A DNA stretch of 64,000 nucleotides from assembly GCF_000167195.1 (NCBI RefSeq), contig NZ_AADV02000004.1, positions 161,010-225,009 of the forward strand, in the 5' to 3' direction. This document shows positions 27,696 to 36,580 of the stretch, piece by piece. Position numbers and translations under genes: made by a program. The notes under the pieces were generated by a model. The model ran no database searches. It worked only from the letters and a program-made list of their open reading frames with translations, and was not told the origin of the DNA. Every line of letters starts with the position of its first letter. The first letter of the stretch is position 1. This stretch comes from Crocosphaera watsonii WH 8501 (GTDB lineage Bacteria; Cyanobacteriota; Cyanobacteriia; Cyanobacteriales; Microcystaceae).

Positions 27696-28457
27696 TTAGA
27701 TCCTCATAAACTCAACTAAAGATTTAATAACTGCAAACCTTTCTTTTTCCTCAGTTAAATACATATGCCCTCCTGGAAAACTCCGAAGTTTAAACCCTCG
27801 CTGTGTATATTTTTCCCACTCTCTTAATTCTTCAAGACTGACTCCCTCATCAGCTTCTCCTCCAAGTGCTAAAATGGGGCAGGGTAATGATTTTTCGGAG
27901 ACATATTCGTATTCTTCATGAAGTTGCAAGTCTGCCCGATAAATAGGTAATATTATAGACATTAATTCAGGCTCCTGTAAGACAGCCTCTGGTGTACCCC
28001 CATCGGCTCTTAATTCCTCAATTAAGTCTTCGTCAGATGCTTGAGAGTCTCTATGATCGCAGGGTATATGGGGCGGTTTTCTCCCCGAAACTACCAAACA
28101 TTGCGGAAAACAACCGAAGCGATCGCCTAACTGATGAGCAACTTCTAAGCTAACTACACTCCCTAAACTATGACCAAAAAATACAAAGGGAGATTGACTA
28201 TAAGGATAAATTTCTTGTACTAATGGCTCAATTAAGTCGCCCCAGCGAGTTATTAAAGGCTCCTTGATGCGATTTTCACGCCCAGGAAACCTGACGGCCC
28301 AAAGATTGATGCTATCTGGTATAGTTGCTGGCCAATCGCGAAAAAATAGCGAACCTGCACCTGCTGGTGGAAAGCAGAATAGAGAAAGCTTATTTTCCTG
28401 ATGATGCTTACCCAAGGGAACTAACCAAGGGGAAGTTGTTTGAGATGTTAAGTTCAA
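27696..28457 (-). CDS. Type II thioesterase (GrsT/RifR-like alpha/beta hydrolase)
   Basis: 253-residue editing thioesterase of the kind that frees stalled acyl or peptidyl chains from NRPS/PKS carrier proteins. Motifs: LFCFPPAGAGSLFFRDW near the N-terminus, the nucleophile elbow GHSLGSVVSLE, the acid region ILALGGEADEGV and the catalytic His in FPGGHMYLTEE. No synthetase lies in the window. It starts at TTG with a stop 15 nt upstream and an IS end 26 bp away, so its promoter has probably been replaced. With the adjacent Fur boxes it may be a relic of an iron-regulated siderophore-type locus; that is inference. Confidence 0.85.
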   Translation of the reverse strand: MNLTSQTTSPWLVPLGKHHQENKLSLFCFPPAGAGSLFFRDWPATIPDSINLWAVRFPGRENRIKEPLITRWGDLIEPLVQEIYPYSQSPFVFFGHSLGSVVSLEVAHQLGDRFGCFPQCLVVSGRKPPHIPCDHRDSQASDEDLIEELRADGGTPEAVLQEPELMSIILPIYRADLQLHEEYEYVSEKSLPCPILALGGEADEGVSLEELREWEKYTQRGFKLRSFPGGHMYLTEEKERFAVIKSLVEFMRI

Positions 28458-28483
28458 AATGCGTCTTTCTGCCTATGCTAATT

Positions 28484-30176
28484 AGGGTTTGCTGAATAAA
28501 AGCAAAACCCTATTCTTTAAAAGGTTACACCCATATTCGCGATCGCAAAAAAGATCAGCTTTGTCGGCTACAAACCGCTATAATTGGTAGAAACACCTCC
28601 CAGTTGTTGGTCAAGAACAAATGTATCGAAAAGAGGAGCAACTTTTACCGCCCCCAGAAAAATTTGAATTACCTTTCGAGGGCAAATTGTCCCCCAATAA
28701 TCGTTGGGTAATCATGGCAGAGTTGATACCTTGGGATGATTTTGAGGAAGAATATGCTAAACTTTTTTCAGCAGAAAAAGGTGCGCCAGCCAAACTATTT
28801 AGAATGGCATTAGGGACATTAATTATTAAGGAAAAATTAGGAACAAGTGATAGAGAAACTATAGAACAGATTAGAGAAAATCCCTATCTACAATACTTTA
28901 TAGGTTTAAATTGTTATCAACAAGAGCCACCACTGGAATCTTCAATGCTAGTTCATTTTAGGAAAAGAATTGATGGAGAATTGATAAACAAAATCAATAA
29001 AAAAATAGTAAAAAGAGAAATAGACAAGAGTGATAAAGAAGTAAAAAAAAAGGATTGTCTCCAATAAAAAGGAGAAAAAATAAAAAATAAAGGTAAACTA
29101 ATTTTAGATGCGACTTGTGCGCCAGCAGACATCAAATACCCAACGGATTTAGGCATATTAAATCAAGCCAGAATTGAGACAGAAAGAATAATAGATAATC
29201 GTTATAAACCATTAAGAGTAAAATTGAGAAAAAAGCCGAGAACTTCTAGAATAATTGCTAGAAAGGAATACTTAAAAGTAGCTAAAAAACGAAAAGTATC
29301 TTATCAAGAAAGAAGAAAAGCTATCGGGAAACAGTTAAAATACCTTAAGAAAAATTTAGGAAATATAGAAGACTTAATTCAAGCTGGGGCTTCCCTGGAA
29401 AATCTGAGTAAAAGACAGAAAAATTGTCTAGAGACTATCAAAAAAGTTTATGAACAACAACAGTCAATGTGGGAGAATAAGACCCAGAGTGTTCCTCAAA
29501 GAATTGTAAGTTTAACTCAACCGCATATTCGTCCAATAGTGAGGGGAAAAGCAGGAAAACCAATAGAGTTTGGAGCTAAACTCTCAGTAAGCTGTGTAGA
29601 TAACTATGTGTTTCTAGACAAAATAAGTTGGGAAAACTTCAATGAATCTTGTCATTTAAAAGAACAAGTAGAAAAGTATAAAGAAACGTTTGGCTATTAT
29701 CCCGAATCCGTCCATGTAGATAAAATTTATCGAACTAGGGAAAACAGAAATTGGTGTAAGGAAAGAGGGATAAGAATCAGTGGTCCGAAGTTAGGAAGAC
29801 CTCCGAAAAATGTCAGTGAAGAAGAAAAGAAACAAGCCCACTCCGATGAATGCTTCCGTAATGCTATTGAGGGAAAGTTTGGACAAGCTAAACGAAGATT
29901 TAGCCTAAATCTCGTGATGACAAAACTCCCTGAAACCTCCATTACATCTATTGCTATTACATTTTTAGTTGTCAATCTTTCTAAACTTCTGAGGCAGTTT
30001 TTGTCGCTTTTTTTGTCCTTATTTACTAATAATGGAACAGGGGAACTCGTCAAACCGCCTTTCATTAATTTTGATTATACTTTAAACAATTTTTATGTAC
30101 TAAAACTTATTGATTTGTCAGAAAATTCTTGGTCAAAAGTGGCATAAATTTTGGAGAAACTTTTTCAGCAAACCCT
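28484..30176 (+). mobile_element. IS5/IS1182-like insertion sequence, copy 3
   Basis: 1693 bp, same ends and length as copy 1 but in the opposite orientation. It separates the thioesterase gene from the two-gene transposon and has replaced that transposon's terminal 62 bp. Left flanks of all three copies end in AATT before AGGG, hinting at target preference. Confidence 0.9.
28621..30147 (+). pseudogene. IS5/IS1182-like transposase with nonsense codon
   Basis: Same reading frame as the intact 508-residue copy, but codon 149 is TAA (29065-29067) where copy 1 has GAA; the next changed codon is GGA for AGA. After the stop the frame stays open to 30147 with all C-terminal catalytic residues. A single substitution has therefore inactivated an otherwise almost identical gene. 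Low-level readthrough or an internal start near 29224 is possible but would lack the N-terminal region. Confidence 0.9.
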
Positions 30177-30248
30177 AAAATAGAGAATTAAGGTGATTTT
30201 AAAAACTCTCTTTCCATCTTTTTAGGGGATTTTAAATATTAAATAGCT

Positions 30249-30662
30249 TCATTCAGTTTCGGTTCCAATATAGATATCTAAGTAGCTTTCAGTTAGAGAT
30301 TGAATGACTCGTTCTAATTCATCAATGAGATTTCTTCTAGTGAGTTTTTCTACAGCATCAATATGAGCAGAACTTCCGGCTCGTCCTAAATATTTATATT
30401 TGGTTTTTTTCTCATTATTAGTGGCCATAGGAAAAATTGATTCAGCAGACTGTAGTTTATAATACCAGTAGATTGTTCCCTTTCGATTAACCTGATAACG
30501 AATAATATGACAATTAGCTGGTGCTACTTCCCCTTCCCGTTCAATTTTCTTTATTTTCTGTTTAAGAGAGCGAATTAGACTCTTAATTTGTTTGGCTCTC
30601 AGGTGGACATCTTGACTGGTCTTAAGTTCGGAATGTGATGACATTAGCCTTAACTGTAACAA
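30249..30662 (-). CDS. DUF6788-like small protein of two-gene transposon (copy A)
   Basis: 137 residues (131 if it starts at the Met of MSSHSELK). An N-terminal basic helix (RAKQIKSLIRSLKQKIKKIE) precedes a compact domain with HIIRYQVNRKGTIYWYYKLQ, then YKYLGRAGSSAHIDAVEKLT. The protein is always paired, divergently, with the neighbouring transposase in both copies here. A DNA-binding or regulatory role in transposition fits the palindrome in the shared promoter, but no function is established. It differs from copy B by only a few residues. Confidence 0.75.
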   Translation of the reverse strand: MLQLRLMSSHSELKTSQDVHLRAKQIKSLIRSLKQKIKKIEREGEVAPANCHIIRYQVNRKGTIYWYYKLQSAESIFPMATNNEKKTKYKYLGRAGSSAHIDAVEKLTRRNLIDELERVIQSLTESYLDIYIGTETE

Positions 30663-30723
30663 ACAACCTCTTTTGATGTTAGCGTATATATTCCGCTAAT
30701 TTATAAGGTAATAAATTTTAAAA

Positions 30724-32163
30724 ATGACCAAAAATGAAACGGCTACGTCTGTCGAGGAATTCCTGGTGTGGAGGTCTAACCTCTTCCAAGGACTAAAAGC
30801 TAGAAAAGAAACTATTATAGAATTACTCGATGCCCTCTCCAGTAACCAACAAGCTCACTCAGTCGTTGAATTGTCTCTCAATCCTTTATTTAGAAGAGAT
30901 TATAACAGTTTATATAGAGGAATTCAAGAGTTTTTACCCACTCAAACTGACCCTAATTATGAACAGAGAATTGAGACTTTATTTTCAGCGGTATCGAGAA
31001 CAATTCCTCCCACTTCAAAACATTATAACTTATTTGGTATTGACACAACTCCCTGTCCACGACGGTTTGCCGAAACGTTAGCGGATAAAACCTTTATTCA
31101 TTACCCCAATCCAATTAAGGGAAATAAACCCATTAATATTGGACATTGTTATTCCGTTGTCTGCGCTTTACCTGACCAAATAGACACAGAAAAAGTCCCT
31201 TGGGCTGTCCCCTTATCAGGAGAGCGAGTCCCCTCTAAACATAAAGGAGTAAATCAAGGCAATCAACAACTAAAAAAAATCTGGCAAAGTTCTTTATTTT
31301 CTGATAAATTATCTGTCTTAGTGGCTGATAGTGACTACAGCCAAAAGGATTTTATTGGGGAACAAGTTAAGCATGAAGACGTAGTTACTATTACAAGAGT
31401 TAGAAGTGACCGAGTTTTTTATCGTCAATTTATTCGGGACCCAAATCAAGCCAAAACTTCGGGACATCCCCGTTGGTATGGGGATAAATTTGACCTTAAA
31501 GATGACCAAACTTGGACTGAACCTGATGAAGTTCATCATGTTCCCTTTACAACGAAAAAAGGTCGTCAATTAACAGTGACTATTTCGGGATGGAAACAGA
31601 TGTTAATGAGAGGAACTAAAAACTATAAAATGAACAATCACCCCTTTACTTTACTCCAGATTGTTGTCAGAGCTCAAGAAAGAAATAGTATTTGGAAACC
31701 TATGTGGCTTATTGTTATTGGTTCTCGGCGCGATGAGTTAAGTTTAGTTGATTGTTATCAGTGTTATCGACAACGTTCTGACATGGAACATCTTTTTCGA
31801 TTTGGTAAACAAAGATTATTGATGACATCTTATTTAACTCCCGATGTACATCATGAAGAAAATTGGTTTAAACTAACACTTCTTTCTTATGTAAATTTGT
31901 GGGCTGCCAGAAAATTAGCTGTGGTTTTACCCCGTGATTGGGAACAGTATTTGAAGACTAATAAATCCATCAAAATCACCCCTAGTCTAGTTCAAAGAGA
32001 CTTTTCAAGAATAATTACGACCTTGGGGACTTTCGCCAAATTTCCCAAACGTCGAGGTTTTTCTTCCGGACGTATTAAAGGTTACAAAAAAGCCCCACGA
32101 ACTCGTCATGATGTTATCAAGAAAGGGAGCAAAAAATCAACTGAAAACTTAAAAGCTCCTTAG
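30724..32163 (+). CDS. Putative DDE transposase (NF041680-like), copy A
   Basis: 479 residues. Distinctive segments are NPLFRRDYNSLYRGIQEFLP, FGIDTTPCPRRFAETL (first Asp), SVLVADSDYSQKDF (second Asp) and YRQRSDMEHLFRFGKQRLLM (Glu). It differs from copy B at a handful of residues (for example D/E near residue 37, and YRQRSDMEH against YRQRYDMEH) and has no stops. Its element has lost one end, so it could act only in trans. Confidence 0.88.
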   Translation: MTKNETATSVEEFLVWRSNLFQGLKARKETIIELLDALSSNQQAHSVVELSLNPLFRRDYNSLYRGIQEFLPTQTDPNYEQRIETLFSAVSRTIPPTSKHYNLFGIDTTPCPRRFAETLADKTFIHYPNPIKGNKPINIGHCYSVVCALPDQIDTEKVPWAVPLSGERVPSKHKGVNQGNQQLKKIWQSSLFSDKLSVLVADSDYSQKDFIGEQVKHEDVVTITRVRSDRVFYRQFIRDPNQAKTSGHPRWYGDKFDLKDDQTWTEPDEVHHVPFTTKKGRQLTVTISGWKQMLMRGTKNYKMNNHPFTLLQIVVRAQERNSIWKPMWLIVIGSRRDELSLVDCYQCYRQRSDMEHLFRFGKQRLLMTSYLTPDVHHEENWFKLTLLSYVNLWAARKLAVVLPRDWEQYLKTNKSIKITPSLVQRDFSRIITTLGTFAKFPKRRGFSSGRIKGYKKAPRTRHDVIKKGSKKSTENLKAP

Positions 32164-32293
32164 TTTTCCTCAGAATCTATAGATTAGCCCTATTTGTCAG
32201 CCAATTTTATTGACTGATACAGAGCCGATATTTTGGGATTTTAGTTTAGCGTAAAATATACGCTAACAAAATTTTTTGTCCAAAGTCCAATTA

Positions 32294-32656
32294 TTAAACG
32301 GTTTGATAGTTTTTCAACAGTTGTTTTACCCATTCAGCGCAAGATATCCACCTATATGGTTGAGTTGCTGCCTTAGTTACCAATATCCCTTCTTCTTCCT
32401 TATCGCTGGGAACCAACATCGAATCTGATGAACGAATTATTAAGTCCCCTTGTTGTAGTGCTTGACGCAACCGACGGCCAGTTTTCCAAGCATGAACTTT
32501 GTTGACATTCCAACGAGGGTTAATAGGATAACCTGCAAACCCAGATCGCAAGGCCGGATGGTTGTCTAAAGGGATAGTAGTACGAAGTAGTATATCTTTG
32601 CTTAAGTCCACTACTTTGGTATTGGGATTTTTGCCTATTGCTTTCATTTCCCTCAC
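32294..32656 (-). CDS. Hypothetical protein (120 aa)
   Basis: I do not recognise a family. The sequence contains KVVDLSKDILLRTTIPLDNH, then GFAGYPINPRWNVNKVHAWKTGRRLRQAL and ends YRWISCAEWVKQLLKNYQTV. There is no membrane segment or signal peptide. It ends three bases from the terminal repeat of the two-gene transposon; the stop codon TAA lies just outside the element, so the last residues may be original or altered by insertion. The ATG at 32656 is followed by a second Met (MREMKAIG). Confidence 0.6.
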   Translation of the reverse strand: MREMKAIGKNPNTKVVDLSKDILLRTTIPLDNHPALRSGFAGYPINPRWNVNKVHAWKTGRRLRQALQQGDLIIRSSDSMLVPSDKEEEGILVTKAATQPYRWISCAEWVKQLLKNYQTV

Positions 32657-32751
32657 CCCCTATTTTATTTTGGTACTACAATTCTATATATTGTCTTCAT
32701 CTTATTACAGAATATTAATTTTGCCTACATTTTTCTAAAAAGTTTTGATTA

Positions 32752-33423
32752 TTAGTCCCCGAAACGATATCCTTTACCATATACTGTGTGAATTAGGGGG
32801 CCTTCCTCCTCAATTTTGCGTCTCAGCAAACGAATTAAGGCTGCTAAGACGTTACTACTGGGTTTTTCCGAGTCTTCCCATAAGAACTGATAAATCTGCT
32901 CATGGGTCAATAATTGTTGGGGATGCTCCATAAAATAGGTTAACAGTTTGACTTCTTTATCGGAGAGATTAATTATTCTGCTTTGACGATAGGCTACTTG
33001 ATTATCTGGCTCGAGTTCTAAGTCTCCTATTTTTAAGGGGTTTGTGGCAACATTTTCTAGAGCAGGAGAGCGACGCAACAAAGCTCGAACCCTGGCCATT
33101 AATTCCCTTAACTCAAAAGGTTTGACTAAGTAATCATCTGCACCCGCATCTAAGCCCATTACCCGATCATCAAGAGTATCTTTAGCTGTGAGGAATAAGA
33201 CTGGTGTGGTTTTTCCTCGCGATCGCAGTTCTCGGCAGATAGACAGGCCTGGTTTACCAGGTAACATCCAATCTAAGATTAACAGGTCGTAAGTATTTTG
33301 TAAAGCTAATTGATAACCTTTTTGTCCATCATCGGCTACATCTACGTTATAACCTTCATGGGATAAAACATGATATAGGGGTTCGGTTAATTCTGCTTCG
33401 TCGTCAACTAGAAGTATTTTCAT
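32752..33423 (-). CDS. OmpR-family response regulator (RppA-like)
   Basis: 223-residue two-component regulator. The receiver domain has the acidic pair in LLVDDEAE, phospho-acceptor Asp in LLILDWMLPG, Thr in VLFLTAKD and Lys in YLVKPFELRE. The C-terminal winged-helix domain contains LSDKEVKLLTYFMEHPQQLL and IEEEGPLIHTVYGKGYRFGD. It resembles cyanobacterial RppA, which is normally followed by a histidine-kinase gene. None follows here, so the partner is elsewhere or lost. Confidence 0.9.
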   Translation of the reverse strand: MKILLVDDEAELTEPLYHVLSHEGYNVDVADDGQKGYQLALQNTYDLLILDWMLPGKPGLSICRELRSRGKTTPVLFLTAKDTLDDRVMGLDAGADDYLVKPFELRELMARVRALLRRSPALENVATNPLKIGDLELEPDNQVAYRQSRIINLSDKEVKLLTYFMEHPQQLLTHEQIYQFLWEDSEKPSSNVLAALIRLLRRKIEEEGPLIHTVYGKGYRFGD

Positions 33424-33565
33424 GAATTGAGTTAATTTATCAGTTATTTTAATACTATTTTAATGAACTTAGACTATAAATATAGATGTTGTAGGGTTCA
33501 ACCCTAAGGAAATATTTAGCTAGAATGAAAAATAAAATATTTTCGCATCTTTGAAATTGATTACT

Positions 33566-35494
33566 ATGGTTTATTGTCTTAATCCTGATTGTAGCAAACC
33601 TGATAATCCTGACAACAATAAAATATGTCATGGATGTCATGAAGATTTAGATAAAAGTAGTAAAGAGTATTTATTTCGTGGACATTATCGTATTATTAAA
33701 CAGCTAGGAGAAGGAGGAGTTGGAAGAACTTATCTTGCTGAAGATATAGACTGTTTGAATAAATTAAGAGTGATTAAAAAGTTTATTTATCCTGTTGATG
33801 CTCCGAACTTTGAGAAAGCAAAAGAATTATTTAAACAAGAAGCAGAATATTTATCTGAGTTAAGTCATCCTCAAATACCTCATTTATATGGTTATTTTGA
33901 ACACAATCATGCTTTTTATTTAGTTCAGGAATTTATAGAAGGTAAAAATTTATATGATGAGGTTTGGGAAGAGGAAACTTTTGATGAAATTCAACTGAGA
34001 CAGTTATTAAAAGAGTTACTTGCTGTTTTGGTTTATCTTCATGAACATAATCTTGTTCATGGAGATATTAAACCAGATAACATTATGCGTCGTTCTTATA
34101 ATAAACAATCACAATTAAATGAACAAAGTGAATTAGTTTTGATTAATTTTGGTTCATCTATCAAGTTTGATGATAATCAGAAAATCATAGGAAGTTTTGG
34201 TTCTCATACTAGAGGATATGCGGCCATTGAGCAAATACAAGGTAAAGCAACTTTTGCTAGTGATGTTCATTGTCTAGGAATGACAGCAGTACGGTTATTC
34301 ACAAGATGTTTTAGAGAAGATTTTGAGGATAATAAATTTAATGATTGGTTATATGTAGATGGTGAGTTAAAGTGGAGGGAATATGGGGAAGAAAGAGGGA
34401 GTAAGGTTAGTGATGAATTAGCTAATATTTTAAATAAAATGCTGGCACCTTTAGTCAATAATCGTTATCAGTCTGCACAAGAAGTATTAGATGATTTGCA
34501 GACAATTATAGAAACCGTTGAACCTATAGCGTCTGAAAATAATACAGAAAATGTCTCTAATATTCCTCGTTGTAAACCTACATTTGTTACTCCTGATATA
34601 CCACCCAGAAGAAAACGAAAGAAAACTAAAAAAACTAATAAAGAATTGAGTGGAAATATAGCAATTATTGGCCCAGCTTCAGGTAAAACTACATATTTAG
34701 CTACTTTTGGTTATTTTACTAATGTTGTTATAAATACGATTTTGGAATCTATTTCTCCTGCTAATGATAACAGTGAATATTTAGCTGAACAAACAGAATA
34801 TATTTTGTTAAGTCAATCGCAATTTGAGCCTAGTCGTACTCAAACTACTATAGCTATAATACCTTTTTATTACTATACTTATTCTATGAAATCACGTAAT
34901 CTATTTAACGATAATATCAAGAAAATTCCGGTTGTATTTCGTGATTACTCTGAATATTATTTTAATGTATTATCAAATAATGAAAATGCAAATAGTAAAA
35001 ATTTAACAGATTTTATACGAGATACAACCGGAATTAATGATAAAGGAATACTTCTTTTAGTAGATGGAAACTTACCACGAGAAGATGAACAAATTTCTAA
35101 TGCTTTGAAAAATTTACAACCTCATATATTAGCAGAACATCAACAAAGAATTGCTTTAGTATTTTCTATGTTTGAAACTCCAAAATTACAACAGTATCGA
35201 AAAAATTTAGAAAAGTTTGCTGAGATATTTTTTCCTCAAACAGTTAATGCACTGGATGATTTAATTGAATATAAAAATTGTGATGTTGCTTACTTTGCTT
35301 GTTCTGCTTTTGGTTTCTTAGAAGAGGATGGTAAGTTAGTTCCTAATGTCGATCATATCCACTACATTAATCATGAAACTCTTTCTCATTGGGGTGTAAT
35401 AAAAGATCCCAAACATTGGAAACCTTTTGGAGTAGTTGCACCTGTTTATTGGTTATTAACAGGTGAACATGATAAAAGATTATTGAAGATTTAA
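33566..35494 (+). CDS. Zinc-ribbon / Ser-Thr kinase / P-loop fusion protein
   Basis: Starts at the ATG of MVYCLNPDCSKPDNPDNNKI; an earlier TTG at 33551 lies in frame but is less likely. Four Cys form an N-terminal zinc ribbon (about residues 4-26). The kinase domain (about 40-310) has GEGGVGRTY, the Lys in RVIKKF and HGDIKPDN, but the DFG motif reads NFG (LVLINFGSS), so the metal-binding Asp is missing. After an Arg/Lys linker, residues about 365-640 form a P-loop NTPase-like domain (IIGPASGKTTYLATF; one residue shorter than a standard Walker A) with LLLVDGNLP. Catalytic activity of both parts is uncertain; a pseudokinase scaffold is possible. Confidence 0.8.
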   Translation: MVYCLNPDCSKPDNPDNNKICHGCHEDLDKSSKEYLFRGHYRIIKQLGEGGVGRTYLAEDIDCLNKLRVIKKFIYPVDAPNFEKAKELFKQEAEYLSELSHPQIPHLYGYFEHNHAFYLVQEFIEGKNLYDEVWEEETFDEIQLRQLLKELLAVLVYLHEHNLVHGDIKPDNIMRRSYNKQSQLNEQSELVLINFGSSIKFDDNQKIIGSFGSHTRGYAAIEQIQGKATFASDVHCLGMTAVRLFTRCFREDFEDNKFNDWLYVDGELKWREYGEERGSKVSDELANILNKMLAPLVNNRYQSAQEVLDDLQTIIETVEPIASENNTENVSNIPRCKPTFVTPDIPPRRKRKKTKKTNKELSGNIAIIGPASGKTTYLATFGYFTNVVINTILESISPANDNSEYLAEQTEYILLSQSQFEPSRTQTTIAIIPFYYYTYSMKSRNLFNDNIKKIPVVFRDYSEYYFNVLSNNENANSKNLTDFIRDTTGINDKGILLLVDGNLPREDEQISNALKNLQPHILAEHQQRIALVFSMFETPKLQQYRKNLEKFAEIFFPQTVNALDDLIEYKNCDVAYFACSAFGFLEEDGKLVPNVDHIHYINHETLSHWGVIKDPKHWKPFGVVAPVYWLLTGEHDKRLLKI

Positions 35495-35764
35495 TCATTA
35501 AAATGTTCGTAGGGGCATAATAATATTATCGAAAATAGTTGGGTCTAAAACCCCGCCTTTTAAGGCGCATAGTTTTTGAAGCGGAGTATAAATCTCTGTT
35601 TCAAAAACAACTTCTGTGCGATAGCGCCGGAACGTAGTGAGGAACTTCTGACTTCTGACTTCGTTAAGCTCTCTGTGTTATCTTTAAGACGTTAAGGATA
35701 TTCCTCGTTCCTTGGAATGAGAATTAAAAATATAAATAATAATAATTTAGAGATTAATTTAAAC

Positions 35765-36113
35765 ATGAATACAACTTTAAAAGATACAGGTAAACATCCA
35801 AAGCTAGAAGAAATTTTAGTTCAAGTTAACAAACAATTTAAAGAAATTTATCAACAAAATCTAGTCAATTTGATTTTATTTGGTTCTCAAGCAAGAGGGG
35901 AAGCAACCTTAGAATCAGATATTGATATATTAGTCATACTTAAGACTGCTAAACCTCCCCAAGAAAAACATAAAAAAACAATTGACTTGATCTCTGATTT
36001 GTGTATAGAATATGGGGACTTAGTCAGTTGTGTTTATGTCAGTCAAAAACAATTTAAGTATGAAAAAAAGTCCCTTATTATTAAATATTCACCGAGAAGG
36101 AATTATTATATGA
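35765..36113 (+). pseudogene. MNT-type nucleotidyltransferase antitoxin, frameshifted
   Basis: Minimal nucleotidyltransferase with the signature FGSQARGEATLESDIDILV, the G-S-X10-D-X-D active site. Such proteins AMPylate and neutralise HEPN toxins. A run of seven A at 36063-36069 shifts the frame. With six A the C-terminus reads KSPLLLNIHREGIII and stops at 36113, overlapping a downstream ATG, as in intact MNT/HEPN pairs. As read without correction it ends 36124 with unrelated residues. The likely start is the ATG of MNTTLKDTG at 35765. Confidence 0.8.
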
Positions 36114-36209
36114 AAAAATCTTAATCCTAATATTACAGAGCAAGAAGCTATAGAAATTATTAATCAAGCTGAAAATATGCTTAACTTTGCTAAGAATAAT
36201 ATTAACTGA
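36110..36209 (+). pseudogene. Remnant of HEPN toxin gene
   Basis: An ATG overlaps the MNT stop (ATATGA), but the frame ends after three codons. From 36123 a 28-codon open stretch, NPNITEQEAIEIINQAENML followed by NFAKNNIN, reads like the C-terminal end of a HEPN protein. The central roughly 100 codons have been deleted. A toxin remnant is the simplest reading; similarity search would confirm. Confidence 0.5.
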
Positions 36210-36580
36210 GTGTAAACACAAACCATTTTTTGAGTTCAGCAGAAAAGAACTTAACTCAATCACTCGTTGACCTTAAATAAAGCTAAAGAAAATAGATAAA
36301 AATCAAATTTGTATTCTATGATTAGAGTGTAATTATATCCAAAAAACGGGAAACCAATTGTCAAGAAAGCGTAACTAAAGCCATCTAATTACGCCTCACA
36401 ATGGTATATGCTGGCCTATATAGCACGACACATTATAAGTTAAGGAAATCTGTAAAAGTTAAAGCCTCAAAATCAAATAAACTTTAGCTTTTTTCCTGAT
36501 ACTTTGCCCATTGCTGATGGTGCCAGGATTGCTATTGAAATCTATAGAAAAGTTTTGCATAGCCCCAAAAGGATTCATTT
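36210..36580. other. Intergenic region upstream of glgP
   Basis: 371 bp without a credible gene. It must contain the glgP promoter. I see AAAAGGA as a ribosome-binding site 8 bases before the glgP ATG, and no clear repeat or regulatory motif. Confidence 0.5.

Larger units (their letters stand above)
30177..32290 (+). mobile_element. Two-gene divergent transposon, copy A (one end missing)
   Basis: Homologous to the complete 2176-bp element at 59586-61761. It holds the small ORF (minus) and the transposase (plus). The right end (TTGGACTTTGG, ending 32290) is intact; the left terminal 62 bp, including the terminal palindrome, are lost at the junction with the IS at 30176. Palindromes TTAGCG-N9-CGCTAA remain at 30678-30698 and 32246-32266. 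Confidence 0.88.

Noticed and set aside
30177..32290. Phage or plasmid origin for the two-gene transposon
   Set aside because: A second complete copy with inverted ends shows that it is a transposable element; no phage or replication gene is present.
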